Part shown: positions 18,087 through 26,250 of the stretch, in pieces
Layout: each line of letters opens with the position of its first letter
How positions within the stretch are numbered: the stretch's first letter is position 1
NCBI GenBank assembly: GCA_003151115.1
Contig: PLWS01000002.1
Location: 62,001-126,000, forward strand
DNA length: 64,000 nt
Source of the DNA: Vulcanimicrobiota bacterium
GTDB lineage: Bacteria > Vulcanimicrobiota > Vulcanimicrobiia > Vulcanimicrobiales > Vulcanimicrobiaceae
Direction of reading: 5' to 3'
Notes under the pieces: model-generated
Databases searched by the model: none
What the model was told of the DNA's origin: nothing
The model's input: the letters and a program-made list of their open reading frames with translations, nothing else
Program-made: the position numbers and the translations under genes

Positions 18087-19588
18087 TGAATCAAATCCTC
18101 GCCGGTCATAGCGGCCGGTACGGGCAATCCCGCCAAGTGCAGCAGCGTCGGCGCAACGTCGCCCAACTTCCCGCCCGTCCTCAGCGTGCACGTGAAATCT
18201 TTGGCTACGAGAACAAACGGCACCAGGTTGGTCGTGTGCGCCGTCAGGGGGTTTCCCTGCGGATCGATTTTCTCTTCCGCATTGCCGTGGTCGGCGGTGA
18301 TCGCGAGCAGGCCTCCCGCGCCCGTCGTCGCGCGCGCGAGCTCGCCGATGCACGTATCGAGCACTTCGAGCGCCTCGATCGTTGGTTCCCATTTACCGGT
18401 ATGCCCGACCATATCGGCGTTCGCGTAATTCATCACGATGAGGTCGTAGGTACCGGCCCTTATGGACTCGACGGCATACTGCGTGATCTCTCGCGCGCGC
18501 ATGGCCGGGTTGAGGTCGTAGGTGGCGATGCTGCGGTCCGACGGAATCAGTTTGCGGTCTTCGTTCTCAAAAACGTCTTCACGTCCGCCGTTGAAAAAAT
18601 ACGTAACGTGGGCGTATTTCTCCGTTTCGGCGAGGCGGAGCTGCCGCAATCCTTCGCGCGAAACGATTTCGCCGAACGTGTCGAACTGCGGGCGCGGACC
18701 GAAGAGCACCGGGTTGGGGAACGTCTCGTCGTACTTCGTCATCGTCGCGAAGATAAAGTCGCGGTAACCGGCGCGGTTGAACGCAACGGTCAGCTGCCGC
18801 GCGCGATCGGGGCGAAAGTTGAAGAAGATGCACGCGTCGCCGTCGCGCACCGGCAGCCCGCCCGCGATCGTGGTGGGTTTTACAAACTCGTCGTTCTCGC
18901 CGCGCGCGTATGCGGCAGCCAGCGCGGCTTGCGCGGTGGGAGCGTCGTATTCGCCGCGCGCGTGTGCGATCGCGTCGAATGCAGTTTCCGTCCGCTCCGA
19001 GCGGTTGTCCCGGTCCATCGCATAAAAGCGCCCGATGACCGTTTTTATCGCGGCCGGATTCCGGAACGACTCCAATTTCAGCTGCAGTGCACCCAAGTAG
19101 TCGCTGGCCGAACGTGGTGGCACGTCGCGTCCGTCGAGGAACGCATGGATGGCGTAGTTTGCGCCGGCCGCATGCATCGCATCGATCAGCGCAAAAAGAT
19201 GATCGAGCGAGCTGTGCACTTTGCCGTCGGATACCAGGCCCATCAGGTGCAGCGTTCCGCCGCTGCGCTGGACGTGATCGATGCAGGCATGGAGCGTGGC
19301 GTTCTTCGCGAACGCGCCGGAGCGGATATCTTCATCGATAATCGTCACGCCTTGCGCGACGATCCGGCCGCTCCCCATGTTCGTATGGCCGACTTCGCTG
19401 TTGCCCATGACGCCTTTGGGCAGGCCGACGTATTCGCCCGATGCATTCAGGGTCGTCCACGGATAGCGTTCCAGCAAGGCATCCCATTCCGGCAAACGCG
19501 CGGCCGCAATCGCGTTGCCGTGCAGCTCGTCGCGGCAGCCCCACCCGTCGAGCACGCAAATAACGATTGGCCGGAATCTAAGGGTCAT
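18083..19588 (-). CDS. gpmI: 2,3-bisphosphoglycerate-independent phosphoglycerate mutase
   Basis: The 501 residues show the alkaline-phosphatase fold with metal-site motifs VICVLDGWGCRDE, KGVMGNSEVGHTNMGSGR (with the nucleophilic serine in GNSEVGH), FLDGRDVPPRSA, NYANADMVGHTGKW and ITADHGNAEEK. It interconverts 3- and 2-phosphoglycerate using manganese. It continues the glycolytic gene order gap-pgk-tpiA, separated from tpiA by a pair of repeats that may partly insulate it. Confidence 0.97.
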   Translation of the reverse strand: MTLRFRPIVICVLDGWGCRDELHGNAIAAARLPEWDALLERYPWTTLNASGEYVGLPKGVMGNSEVGHTNMGSGRIVAQGVTIIDEDIRSGAFAKNATLHACIDHVQRSGGTLHLMGLVSDGKVHSSLDHLFALIDAMHAAGANYAIHAFLDGRDVPPRSASDYLGALQLKLESFRNPAAIKTVIGRFYAMDRDNRSERTETAFDAIAHARGEYDAPTAQAALAAAYARGENDEFVKPTTIAGGLPVRDGDACIFFNFRPDRARQLTVAFNRAGYRDFIFATMTKYDETFPNPVLFGPRPQFDTFGEIVSREGLRQLRLAETEKYAHVTYFFNGGREDVFENEDRKLIPSDRSIATYDLNPAMRAREITQYAVESIRAGTYDLIVMNYANADMVGHTGKWEPTIEALEVLDTCIGELARATTGAGGLLAITADHGNAEEKIDPQGNPLTAHTTNLVPFVLVAKDFTCTLRTGGKLGDVAPTLLHLAGLPVPAAMTGEDLIQ

Positions 19589-19613
19589 AACGGATTGTGT
19601 GTGTGATAAATGA

Positions 19614-19713
19614 TGTCATCCTGAGCAGCCGTTCATCCGGTAAGGATGAACGCGTCGTCGAAGGACGGCCGAGCAGCGCGCCCTTTAGGCGCGCATGACG
19701 AGGCCCGCGAGAG
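19614..19713 (+). repeat. Repeat copy 7, long form with extra apical hairpin
   Basis: Plus orientation. In hairpin 1 the usual CTTGT loop is replaced by an 8-bp stem, GTTCATCC with GGATGAAC, capped by GGTAA, while TCCTGAG and CGAAGGA are kept. Hairpin 2 has arms GGCC/GGCC and apical stem CGCGCC/GGCGCG. It ends in CCGCGAGAG, shared with copy 9. Confidence 0.85.
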
Positions 19714-19717
19714 TGCG

Positions 19718-19776
19718 CCCCTCGACTCGTGTGCTTCGCACACTGCTCGGGGTGGTTCGACAAGCTCACCATGACA
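19718..19776 (-). repeat. Two-hairpin interspersed repeat, copy 8, inverted beside copy 7
   Basis: Minus orientation with hairpin-1 arms TGGT/ACCA, hairpin-2 arms CCCC/GGGG and apical stem GTGTGC-gaa-GCACAC. With copy 7 it makes an inverted pair filling the 198-base gap between tpiA and gpmI, an arrangement like REPINs. Confidence 0.92.
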
Positions 19777-19786
19777 CTACCCAACG

Positions 19787-20533
19787 CTACGCACCTCCGG
19801 CGTTGGCGCACAACGCTGCGAATGATGCGGGGTCGAGTGAGGCGCCTCCAACGAGGCCGCCGTCGATATCGGACTGCGCCGTATATGCGGCGATGTTTTC
19901 GGCTTTGACGCTTCCGCCGTACAGAATCGGAACGTCGCGCAGTCCCGGCACGCACGCGCGCATCGCCGCCATTACCGCATTGGCCTCGGCCGGATCGCAG
20001 TTACGGCCGGTGCCGATCGCCCAGATCGGCTCGTAGGCGAGCACGATGCGCGCAATATCGCTTTCGCTCAAGCCTTCGAGCGCGGCGCGCGTTTGCAGCG
20101 CGACGTGCGCGAGCGCTCTCCCGGCGTCGCGCAGTTCGAGTGTTTCGCCGACTGCGACGATCGGCGTCAATCCGCCGGCGAGCGCCGCGGCGGTTTTGAG
20201 CCGCACCGTGAGATCGGTATCGCCGAAGTATTCACGGCGTTCGGAGTGTCCGACGATGACGTACTGTACGCCGTGCTCGCGCAGCATCGGCGCGGAGATC
20301 GCGCCGGTGAAGGCTCCGCTCTCTTCCCAGTGCACGTCTTGCGCGCCTAACCGGATGCGCCCGGAATTCAGCTTCGACCCAACCGCGGCCAGCGCGGTGA
20401 ACGGCGGGCAGATCACGATCTCGACGCGTTCGGGAACCGCGCGCGCGAGGGGCAGAAATGTATCGACGAAAGCGCCGGCTTCGCGCGCAGTTTTGTGCAT
20501 CTTCCAGTTGCCGGCGCAGATGAGTTGTCTCAT
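19787..20533 (-). CDS. tpiA: Triosephosphate isomerase
   Basis: A 248-residue TIM barrel with all catalytic elements: Lys in [10 protein letters not shown], His in [14 protein letters not shown], the glutamate in [13 protein letters not shown], and the phosphate loop GGSVKAENI with [10 protein letters not shown]. It interconverts glyceraldehyde-3-phosphate and dihydroxyacetone phosphate. The ATG overlaps the pgk stop (ATGA), so it is coupled to pgk. Confidence 0.97.
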   Translation of the reverse strand: MRQLICAGNWKMHKTAREAGAFVDTFLPLARAVPERVEIVICPPFTALAAVGSKLNSGRIRLGAQDVHWEESGAFTGAISAPMLREHGVQYVIVGHSERREYFGDTDLTVRLKTAAALAGGLTPIVAVGETLELRDAGRALAHVALQTRAALEGLSESDIARIVLAYEPIWAIGTGRNCDPAEANAVMAAMRACVPGLRDVPILYGGSVKAENIAAYTAQSDIDGGLVGGASLDPASFAALCANAGGA

Positions 20534-21714
20534 ACTTCGAGCGCCTTTATACCCGGCAGTTCCTTACCCTCGAGAAATTCGAGCGTCGCGCCGCCGCCCG
20601 TGCTTACGTGCGTGACATTCTGCGCGAAGCCGAGTTCTTCGGCTGCGGCAGCGGCGTCGCCGCCGCCCACGACCGTGCGCGCGCCGCGCGCCGTTGCGCG
20701 CGCCATCGCTTCGCCGACCGCGCGCGTGCCCTCGCGGTAAGGCGCTTTTTCGTAGACGCCCATCGGTCCGTTGAAGACGACGGTGCGCGCGGCCTCGATG
20801 GTCTTTGCATACGCGGCTGCAGTTTTCGGCCCGATGTCGAGGATCGTGGAATCGCCGACGCCGGAAAGATCGACCACGTGCGCGCCCGCATCGTCGTCGA
20901 ACGCTGACGAAACGACCGCATCAACCGGCAGCAGCATCTCAACGCCGCGGCTGCGGGCGAGATCGAGCATGGCTTGTGCCGGCTGCAGATCGCCGTCGCG
21001 CAAAGAACTGCCGACATCGATTCCTTGCGCCGCCAAAAACGTGTTCGCCATGCCGCCGCCGATGCAGAACGCCGTGACGCGATCCATCAAATGACTGAAG
21101 ACTCCGACCTTGTCTTTGATCTTCGCGCCACCGATAACGCACACGTACGGCTTTTCCGGATCGGTCAGCAATTTTGAAAGCTCCGCGATCTCGCTCTCCA
21201 TCAGCAAACCAGCAAAGCCCGGCAAGTAATGCGCGACCCCTTCGGTCGAGGCGTGTGCGCGGTGCGCCGTGCCGAAGGCGTCGTCTACGTAGAGATCCGC
21301 CAGCGATGCGAGCTGCTTCGCGAAGTGCGGATCGTTTTGTTCTTCGCCCGGTTCGAAGCGGACGTTTTCGAGCATCGCGATCTGGCCGTCGCGCAGGGAC
21401 TCGGACATTTCTTGGGCGGCCGGGCCCACGACGTCCGGCACGAGGGGAACGTCGACGTGCAAACGTTCGGCAAGTGCGGCCGCGATCGGTTTGAGCGTGT
21501 ATTTCGGATTGCGCTTGCCTTCCGGCCGCCCCAAATGCGAAACGACGATCGTGCGGGCGCCGCGTTCGGAGAGATAACGCAGCGTTGGCAGCGCGGAGTC
21601 GATCCGTTTGTAGTCGAGGATCCGGCCTTCTTTGAGCGGCACGTTGAGGTCTTCGCGGAGCAGCACGCGCTTGCCGCGCACGTCTGCGTCTTTTAAGGTG
21701 CGAAGCGTGGGCAC
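20530..21714 (-). CDS. pgk: Phosphoglycerate kinase
   Basis: 394 residues from the GTG at 21714 ([20 protein letters not shown]), which overlaps the gap stop codon as TAGTG; the longer frame runs into gap and is not coding. Motifs: [34 protein letters not shown]-like [26 protein letters not shown] and the nucleotide loop [15 protein letters not shown] (family GGGDS/TA). It transfers the acyl phosphate of 1,3-bisphosphoglycerate to ADP. Confidence 0.97.
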   Translation of the reverse strand: MPTLRTLKDADVRGKRVLLREDLNVPLKEGRILDYKRIDSALPTLRYLSERGARTIVVSHLGRPEGKRNPKYTLKPIAAALAERLHVDVPLVPDVVGPAAQEMSESLRDGQIAMLENVRFEPGEEQNDPHFAKQLASLADLYVDDAFGTAHRAHASTEGVAHYLPGFAGLLMESEIAELSKLLTDPEKPYVCVIGGAKIKDKVGVFSHLMDRVTAFCIGGGMANTFLAAQGIDVGSSLRDGDLQPAQAMLDLARSRGVEMLLPVDAVVSSAFDDDAGAHVVDLSGVGDSTILDIGPKTAAAYAKTIEAARTVVFNGPMGVYEKAPYREGTRAVGEAMARATARGARTVVGGGDAAAAAEELGFAQNVTHVSTGGGATLEFLEGKELPGIKALEV

Positions 21715-22748
21715 TACGCTCGCGCGGGTATTTTTTCGAGCACCAGCGAGGTGAGGTCGGCCAGGCGGCACGAGTATCCCCACTCGTTGTCGTACCAGGC
21801 CGCGATCTGCACGAGATCGCCGTTGGCGTTGGTCAGCAGTGAATCCACGATCGAACTGTAAGCGGATTTCTTGAAATCGCTCGAGACGAGCTCTTGCTCG
21901 CAGTATTGCACATATTCGCTCATGTCGCTGCCGGCCGCGCGCTTGAGTATTTGGTTGACCTCGTCCTTGGTGGTCTCGCGCTTGACTTGAGCGACCAAAT
22001 AAATCATCGAAACGGTCGCCGTCGGAACGCGCAAAGCGAAACCGTCGAACGTACCTTTGACTTCCGGAATCGTGAGGTACAGCGCTTTGGCGGCGCCGGT
22101 CGACGTGGGGATGATGTTGGTTGCGGCGTTACGCGCGCGCCGCAGATCCTTGTGCGGCGCGTCCAAAATATTCTGATCGTTGGTGTAGGAATGGATCGTC
22201 GACATGAAGCCTTTGACCCAGCCCAGATTGTCGACGATGGGTTTGACCGCGGTGGCCAGGCAATTCGTCGTGCACGATGCGTTGGAGATGATGTGATGCT
22301 TCTCGGGGTCATAGCGTTCGTGGTTGACGCCGAGGACGATCGTGATGTCTTCGCCTTTTGCGGGAGCGGAGATCAGCACTTTTTTGGCGCCCCCGCCGGT
22401 GATGTGTGCGCGCGCTTTGTCGGCGTCGGTGAACAAGCCGGTGGATTCGATGACGACGTCAACGCCCAAATCTTTCCACGGAAGTTTCCCCGGATCGCGC
22501 TCCGCGAGCACTTTGATTTTGCGTCCGTTGATGACGATCGAGTCGCCTTCGCAGGAAACGTCGCCTTCGAACGTCCCGTAGTTCGAATCGTATTTGAAAA
22601 GATGCCCGCACTCGACCGCGCTCGTAAGATCGTTGACCGCGGCGATCTCGATCCCCGGATGCCGTTCGAGCAAGGCTTTGGTGAAATTTCGTCCGATGCG
22701 GCCGAAGCCGTTGATGCCGATTCGCATAGGGTTTTTGCTGTTAGTCAT
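21714..22748 (-). CDS. gap: Glyceraldehyde-3-phosphate dehydrogenase
   Basis: 344 residues with the Rossmann start [13 protein letters not shown], the active-site cysteine in [13 protein letters not shown], the phosphate-binding STGAAKAL and the C-terminal WYDNEWGYS. The aspartate in AVNDLTS suggests NAD rather than NADP preference. The ORF begins at an ATG overlapping the whiA stop region by 8 bases; the ATG seven codons later (MRIGING) is an alternative start. The whiA-gap-pgk-tpiA order places central glycolysis downstream of a sporulation/division regulator, as in some Firmicutes and Actinobacteria. Confidence 0.97.
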   Translation of the reverse strand: MTNSKNPMRIGINGFGRIGRNFTKALLERHPGIEIAAVNDLTSAVECGHLFKYDSNYGTFEGDVSCEGDSIVINGRKIKVLAERDPGKLPWKDLGVDVVIESTGLFTDADKARAHITGGGAKKVLISAPAKGEDITIVLGVNHERYDPEKHHIISNASCTTNCLATAVKPIVDNLGWVKGFMSTIHSYTNDQNILDAPHKDLRRARNAATNIIPTSTGAAKALYLTIPEVKGTFDGFALRVPTATVSMIYLVAQVKRETTKDEVNQILKRAAGSDMSEYVQYCEQELVSSDFKKSAYSSIVDSLLTNANGDLVQIAAWYDNEWGYSCRLADLTSLVLEKIPARA

Positions 22749-23625
22749 CCCGGCGCTGATTCCCGCGCAGGCGGCGCGCGAGCCGCGCCAGCGCGTTCAG
22801 CCGGCCGCTCGCGGCCGGCTTGGATATCGGCGGATTGCAGCGCCTGCCCAACTCGGCCAAACTTTCATCCGGATAGTTCAAACGCAATTCCGCGATCTCG
22901 CGCAGCGCCGCCGAGAGATGGCGCAGACCGCGCGCCGAACTCACGTACTCGATGGTTTCGCGCTGCGCCGCGGCCGCGGCGGCGACGCGCTCGAGGTTCG
23001 CGGCCTCGGTATTCACCAGGCGGTGAATGCGATTCTTCGTTTCCTTGAGTGCGTGAATGCCCTCGAGTTCGAGCACCGTGTGGTGCGCGCCGGTGACACC
23101 GAAGAATTCTACGATCGCCTCAAAGTCTTTGTAGTAGAGCGTCACATGTCCGCTGCGCCGCATTGTTTTCGGCGCACCCGCGACGGCGCGCAAGATCCAT
23201 TCGAGGCGTTCGGCGCGCTCGCGATCGGGCGGTACGAATTCCAAGTGATATCCTTGCGAGCCGGCCGAGACCGACCCGACCGTTAAAAATGCGGCGCGAG
23301 CTTCCATGACGCGGTCGCATCGCCGCACCGGTTTGCGCGCGCGTTCGGGCTCAACGGGAATTGCGATACGTTGTGCCCGTTTTGTCCCTGTTGTCATCCT
23401 GAGCTTGTCGAAGGACCCCGAGGAGCGAGCGAAGCGAGCATCACGAGGGGAAAGCTTTAGCAACAGCCGCGCCACCGCGTTACGGTGAGTGACGAAATAT
23501 GTACCGGCGCGAATTTTGCGCGCCCCGTAGAGAACGAGGCCGGCGAACAGCGCCTCGCGGCAGTGCGCTTCGGCCGGAAAGTCGCGCGCGAGCGCGTCCT
23601 TCGTATCGGCGGAAAGATTACGCAT
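22741..23625 (-). CDS. whiA: WhiA-family DNA-binding regulator with in-frame repeat
   Basis: 294 residues. The N-terminal LAGLIDADG-like half includes [14 protein letters not shown], and the C-terminal helix-turn-helix has [20 protein letters not shown] followed by [10 protein letters not shown], close to Bacillus and Streptomyces WhiA. WhiA affects cell division and chromosome segregation in monoderms. Residues about 58-78 (around [12 protein letters not shown]) come from an antisense copy of the interspersed repeat, placed within the LAGLIDADG half. The gene lies between rqcP and gap with overlaps on both sides. Confidence 0.9.
   Translation of the reverse strand: MRNLSADTKDALARDFPAEAHCREALFAGLVLYGARKIRAGTYFVTHRNAVARLLLKLSPRDARFARSSGSFDKLRMTTGTKRAQRIAIPVEPERARKPVRRCDRVMEARAAFLTVGSVSAGSQGYHLEFVPPDRERAERLEWILRAVAGAPKTMRRSGHVTLYYKDFEAIVEFFGVTGAHHTVLELEGIHALKETKNRIHRLVNTEAANLERVAAAAAAQRETIEYVSSARGLRHLSAALREIAELRLNYPDESLAELGRRCNPPISKPAASGRLNALARLARRLRGNQRRDD
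23392..23450 (+). repeat. Two-hairpin interspersed repeat, copy 10, inside whiA
   Basis: Plus orientation, antisense to whiA. Hairpin 1 is canonical and hairpin-2 arms are CCCC/GGGG, but the apical part (GAGCGAGCGAAGCGAGC) no longer pairs well, so this copy looks partly decayed or constrained by the protein frame. Confidence 0.88.
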
Positions 23626-23890
23626 CGTCGGGCCGGTCGTCTACGATATCGTACAGCGCGGCCGGCTTGACCGAAGGCGTCATGCGCAGCGGCACCTCGC
23701 GGATCCGTACGGTGACGTACCGGGTGGCGTAGTGGATCACCAGTACGTCGCCCGGATGCACGTCGTATCCAGGCTTGAGCGGCCTACCGTCCTTCGTGAT
23801 GCGCCCGTGAACGAGCGCTTCATGCGCTTCGCTGCGCCGTTTGCTCAGCCGCGAAACCTTCATGAATTTATCGAGCCGCACGCGCACCAT
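23618..23890 (-). CDS. rqcP: RqcP/YabO-like S4-domain RNA-binding protein
   Basis: About 90 residues starting MVRVRLDKFMKVSRLSKRR, then the S4 core HEALVHGRITKDGRPLKPG, YDVHPGDVLVIHYA and VTVRIREVP, and a C-terminal YDIVDD. This closely follows Bacillus RqcP (YabO), which works with RqcH in adding C-terminal alanine tails to nascent chains on obstructed 60S-like (50S) subunits. No rqcH is present in the window. Hsp15 is the alternative family, but the length and the RLDKFLKVSRL-like start favour RqcP. It overlaps the whiA start. Confidence 0.83.
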   Translation of the reverse strand: MVRVRLDKFMKVSRLSKRRSEAHEALVHGRITKDGRPLKPGYDVHPGDVLVIHYATRYVTVRIREVPLRMTPSVKPAALYDIVDDRPDDA

Positions 23891-23960
23891 TTCCCGGAAA
23901 AAGAGATCGGCACCCTGCTCGCCAACCCGAGCGCCGATGGCGACGGCAGCGCGCCCGGCC

Positions 23961-25334
23961 ATGCGCCGCGGTCAGGTCAACATTTTCGACGAGAGCCGGC
24001 CGATGTGGCGGCTGTTCTTGATCTTCCTGGTGCCGCTGCTGCTGAGCAACGTCTTGCAGTCCGCCTCGCAGACGGTGGCCAGCATCTACCTCGGCCAGTT
24101 GATCGGCGTGCGCGCATTGGCGGCGGTTTCCGGAATCTTTCCGATCATTTTCTTGCTGATCTCGTTTTTGATCGGCCTTTCGAGCGGCAGCACAATTTTG
24201 ATCGGGCAGGCATTCGGTTCGGGCAACGTGCACGCGATGAAACGCATTGCCGGCACGACGCTTTCGATCAGCGTTATTCTTGGCGTCATCGTCGCGGTCA
24301 TCGGCATTTTCCTGAGCAACGATCTGCTGCGGCTGATTCAAACGCCGGCCGATATCTTGGGCAACTCGACGATGTACTCGCAGCTCATTTTCCTTTCGTG
24401 CCCGATGCTGTTTCCCTATTTGGCCTACACCACGTTCATCCGCGGAACCGGCGATTCGCAGACGCCGTTTTATTTCCTGATCGTCAGCGCGGTTCTGATC
24501 GCCGTGATTACGCCCGCCTTCATTCTGGGATGGGCCGGGCTCCCGCGGTTAGGGGTTGCGTCGGCTGCGGTGGCGGGGTACATCAGCAACGCCATCGCGT
24601 TCGTGGGCTTGCTGCTGTTCTTGGAGCGCCGCAAGGATCCGCTCTCATTCGATTTCGAGATGATGCGCGACATGCGCATCGACTGGAAGATCACCAAGAC
24701 CGTCGTGCGGCTGGGCGTTCCCATCGGTTTGCAAGTCATCATGGTTGCGCTCGCCGAAATCGCCGTCATCAGTTTCGTCAACCGGTTCGGCTCGGACGCG
24801 ACTGCCGCATACGGCGCCGTCAACCAAATCGTGGGGTACGTGCAGTTCCCGGCGATCAGCATCGGCATCGCCGCGTCGATCTTCGGCGCACAGTGCATCG
24901 GCGCCAAGCGCGAAGATAAACTCAACAGCGTTATCCGGTCGGGCGTCGGTCTCAACTACGTCATCGGCGGCATCATTATCGTGCTCTGCTACATCTTTGC
25001 CTGGAACATTTTAGGCTGGTTCGTGACCTCGGAGCGTCCGCTGCACATCGCGCACGCGCTGTTGATGATCACGCTCTGGAGTTACTTGCTGTTCGGTAAC
25101 TCCTCGGTGCTGAGCGGCGTGATGCGCAGCAGCGGCACGGTCTTTTGGCCTACCGTCAACGGCATCTTCGCGATCTGGGCGGTTGAAGTTCCCACGGCAT
25201 GGATACTTATGCACAAATTTGGCATCGACGGCATTTGGATGGGCTATCCCGTCGCGTATTGCGTCGTGCTTCTTTTACAATTCGGTTACTACGAACTGTT
25301 CTGGAAACGCATGACGCACGAAAGGCTCATCTAG
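23961..25334 (+). CDS. MATE-family multidrug/toxin efflux transporter
   Basis: 457 residues from ATG 23961 (MRRGQVNIFDESRPMWRLFL) with about twelve membrane helices in two homologous halves. Family hallmarks include PLLLSNVLQSASQTVASIYLG, GSTILIGQAFGSGN and, in the second half, GLQVIMVALAEIAVISFVN. Such proteins exchange sodium or protons for cationic drugs; the substrate here is unknown. The gene diverges from rqcP, and earlier in-frame starts overlap rqcP and are less likely. Confidence 0.9.
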   Translation: MRRGQVNIFDESRPMWRLFLIFLVPLLLSNVLQSASQTVASIYLGQLIGVRALAAVSGIFPIIFLLISFLIGLSSGSTILIGQAFGSGNVHAMKRIAGTTLSISVILGVIVAVIGIFLSNDLLRLIQTPADILGNSTMYSQLIFLSCPMLFPYLAYTTFIRGTGDSQTPFYFLIVSAVLIAVITPAFILGWAGLPRLGVASAAVAGYISNAIAFVGLLLFLERRKDPLSFDFEMMRDMRIDWKITKTVVRLGVPIGLQVIMVALAEIAVISFVNRFGSDATAAYGAVNQIVGYVQFPAISIGIAASIFGAQCIGAKREDKLNSVIRSGVGLNYVIGGIIIVLCYIFAWNILGWFVTSERPLHIAHALLMITLWSYLLFGNSSVLSGVMRSSGTVFWPTVNGIFAIWAVEVPTAWILMHKFGIDGIWMGYPVAYCVVLLLQFGYYELFWKRMTHERLI

Positions 25335-25350
25335 CGCGTCAATCCGCTGG

Positions 25351-25423
25351 TGTCATCCTGAGCTTGTCGAAGGACGCCCGAGCAGAGTGCCGGAGGCACC
25401 CGTGGCGAGGGCCGCGAGAGCAG
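25351..25423 (+). repeat. Two-hairpin interspersed repeat, copy 9, after the MATE gene
   Basis: Plus orientation, 17 bases after the MATE stop. Hairpin 1 is canonical. Hairpin 2 has arms GCCC/GGGC, a third compensatory version, and apical stem GTGCC-gga-GGCAC. The 3' tail CCGCGAGAG is shared with copy 7. Confidence 0.88.
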
Positions 25424-25497
25424 AGCTGAGGAGTCGCTCACAAAGAGTTAATCACAAGGAATCAGATCTGCAACATTCGTAGTGCTTGATAGCGCAC

Positions 25498-25902
25498 ATG
25501 GATAGAGAACCGACCACCCGCGAGCTTATGGACGCCTTGATTGATTTCAAGGACGGCGTTTCCGAGCAATTTACCGGAGTTTCTGGACAATTTGCCGAGG
25601 TCAACAAGCGGTTCGACCGTGTCGACGCCAAGCTCGTTGAACACGACAAGCGCTTCGAGGGCCTTGAGTTTCACGTCGGCTCCTTGGATAGGCGTGTCGG
25701 CCACGTGGAAACGCGACTTGAAAACGTCGAAACGCGGCTCGAAAACGTTGAAACGCGTCTCGAAAACGTCGAGACACGCCTCGAAAGTGTCGACACTCGC
25801 GTAGTGAATATCGAAATGCAGGTCGGGCATATTGGCGTAACCGTCGAGCAGCTACAGCGCAGGCTGCCGCTTTCTAAGTTCGTTTCTTCTTTCGCGGGGT
25901 GA
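25498..25902 (+). CDS. Small coiled-coil protein with tandem heptads
   Basis: 134 residues from ATG 25498. The centre contains four near-exact heptads of the form VETRLEN (encoded by 21-base units around 25707-25790), flanked by related heptads ([20 protein letters not shown]). Hydrophobic residues at positions a and d predict a long parallel coiled coil. There is no signal peptide or membrane segment apart from a weakly hydrophobic C terminus. The function is unknown; small proteins of this look are often annotated as tropomyosin-like or DUF1640-like. Its 3' end overlaps the convergent Kal-like gene by 29 bases. Confidence 0.75.
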   Translation: MDREPTTRELMDALIDFKDGVSEQFTGVSGQFAEVNKRFDRVDAKLVEHDKRFEGLEFHVGSLDRRVGHVETRLENVETRLENVETRLENVETRLESVDTRVVNIEMQVGHIGVTVEQLQRRLPLSKFVSSFAG

Positions 25903-26230
25903 CGCACGTGCCGGAAGCTCGGCACACGACGATCGGCTCGGCCAACGCGTCGGCCGCAGAGGGGCCGATGTCCGGACGAGCGGCGACGACCTTGCGCGCT
26001 TCAAACGACATTTTGCGCGACGTATTGCCGGTGCTCTCGATGCGCCCCGACGCTTCGATATAGTCGCCCGCGCGCACGGGCGCGAGAAACTCGACGCTGT
26101 CGTAACCGGCGAACAAGCCTTCGTCGCCGTCCAGGCGGATGAGTAACTCCGTTGCAACGTCGCCGAACAGTTCGAGCATACGCGCGCCGTCGACCAAGTC
26201 TCCGCCGTAGTGCGCGTCGCTCGAGCTCAT
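25874..26230 (-). CDS. Hot-dog fold protein, 3-aminobutyryl-CoA ammonia-lyase (Kal)-like
   Basis: About 118 residues starting [20 protein letters not shown], then [40 protein letters not shown] and [13 protein letters not shown]. This strongly resembles Kal from anaerobic lysine fermentation, which removes ammonia from 3-aminobutyryl-CoA to give crotonyl-CoA. Relatives extend a few residues upstream (VIRVR here), so the true start may be a non-ATG codon such as ATT 26242, in the gap after the mazG stop. The other lysine-fermentation genes are not in the window, so the physiological role is open. Confidence 0.75.
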   Translation of the reverse strand: MSSSDAHYGGDLVDGARMLELFGDVATELLIRLDGDEGLFAGYDSVEFLAPVRAGDYIEASGRIESTGNTSRKMSFEARKVVAARPDIGPSAADALAEPIVVCRASGTCVTPRKKKRT

Positions 26231-26250
26231 GCGAACGCGAATAACGCTCG

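Noticed and set aside
18005-19606. 533-codon plus-strand open frame
   Set aside because: It lies opposite gpmI and the pnp start, both of which have full catalytic motifs; the translation is arginine-rich and without any motif.
21894-23048. 384-codon plus-strand frame
   Set aside because: It is antisense to gap and whiA and shows only mirrored codon bias.
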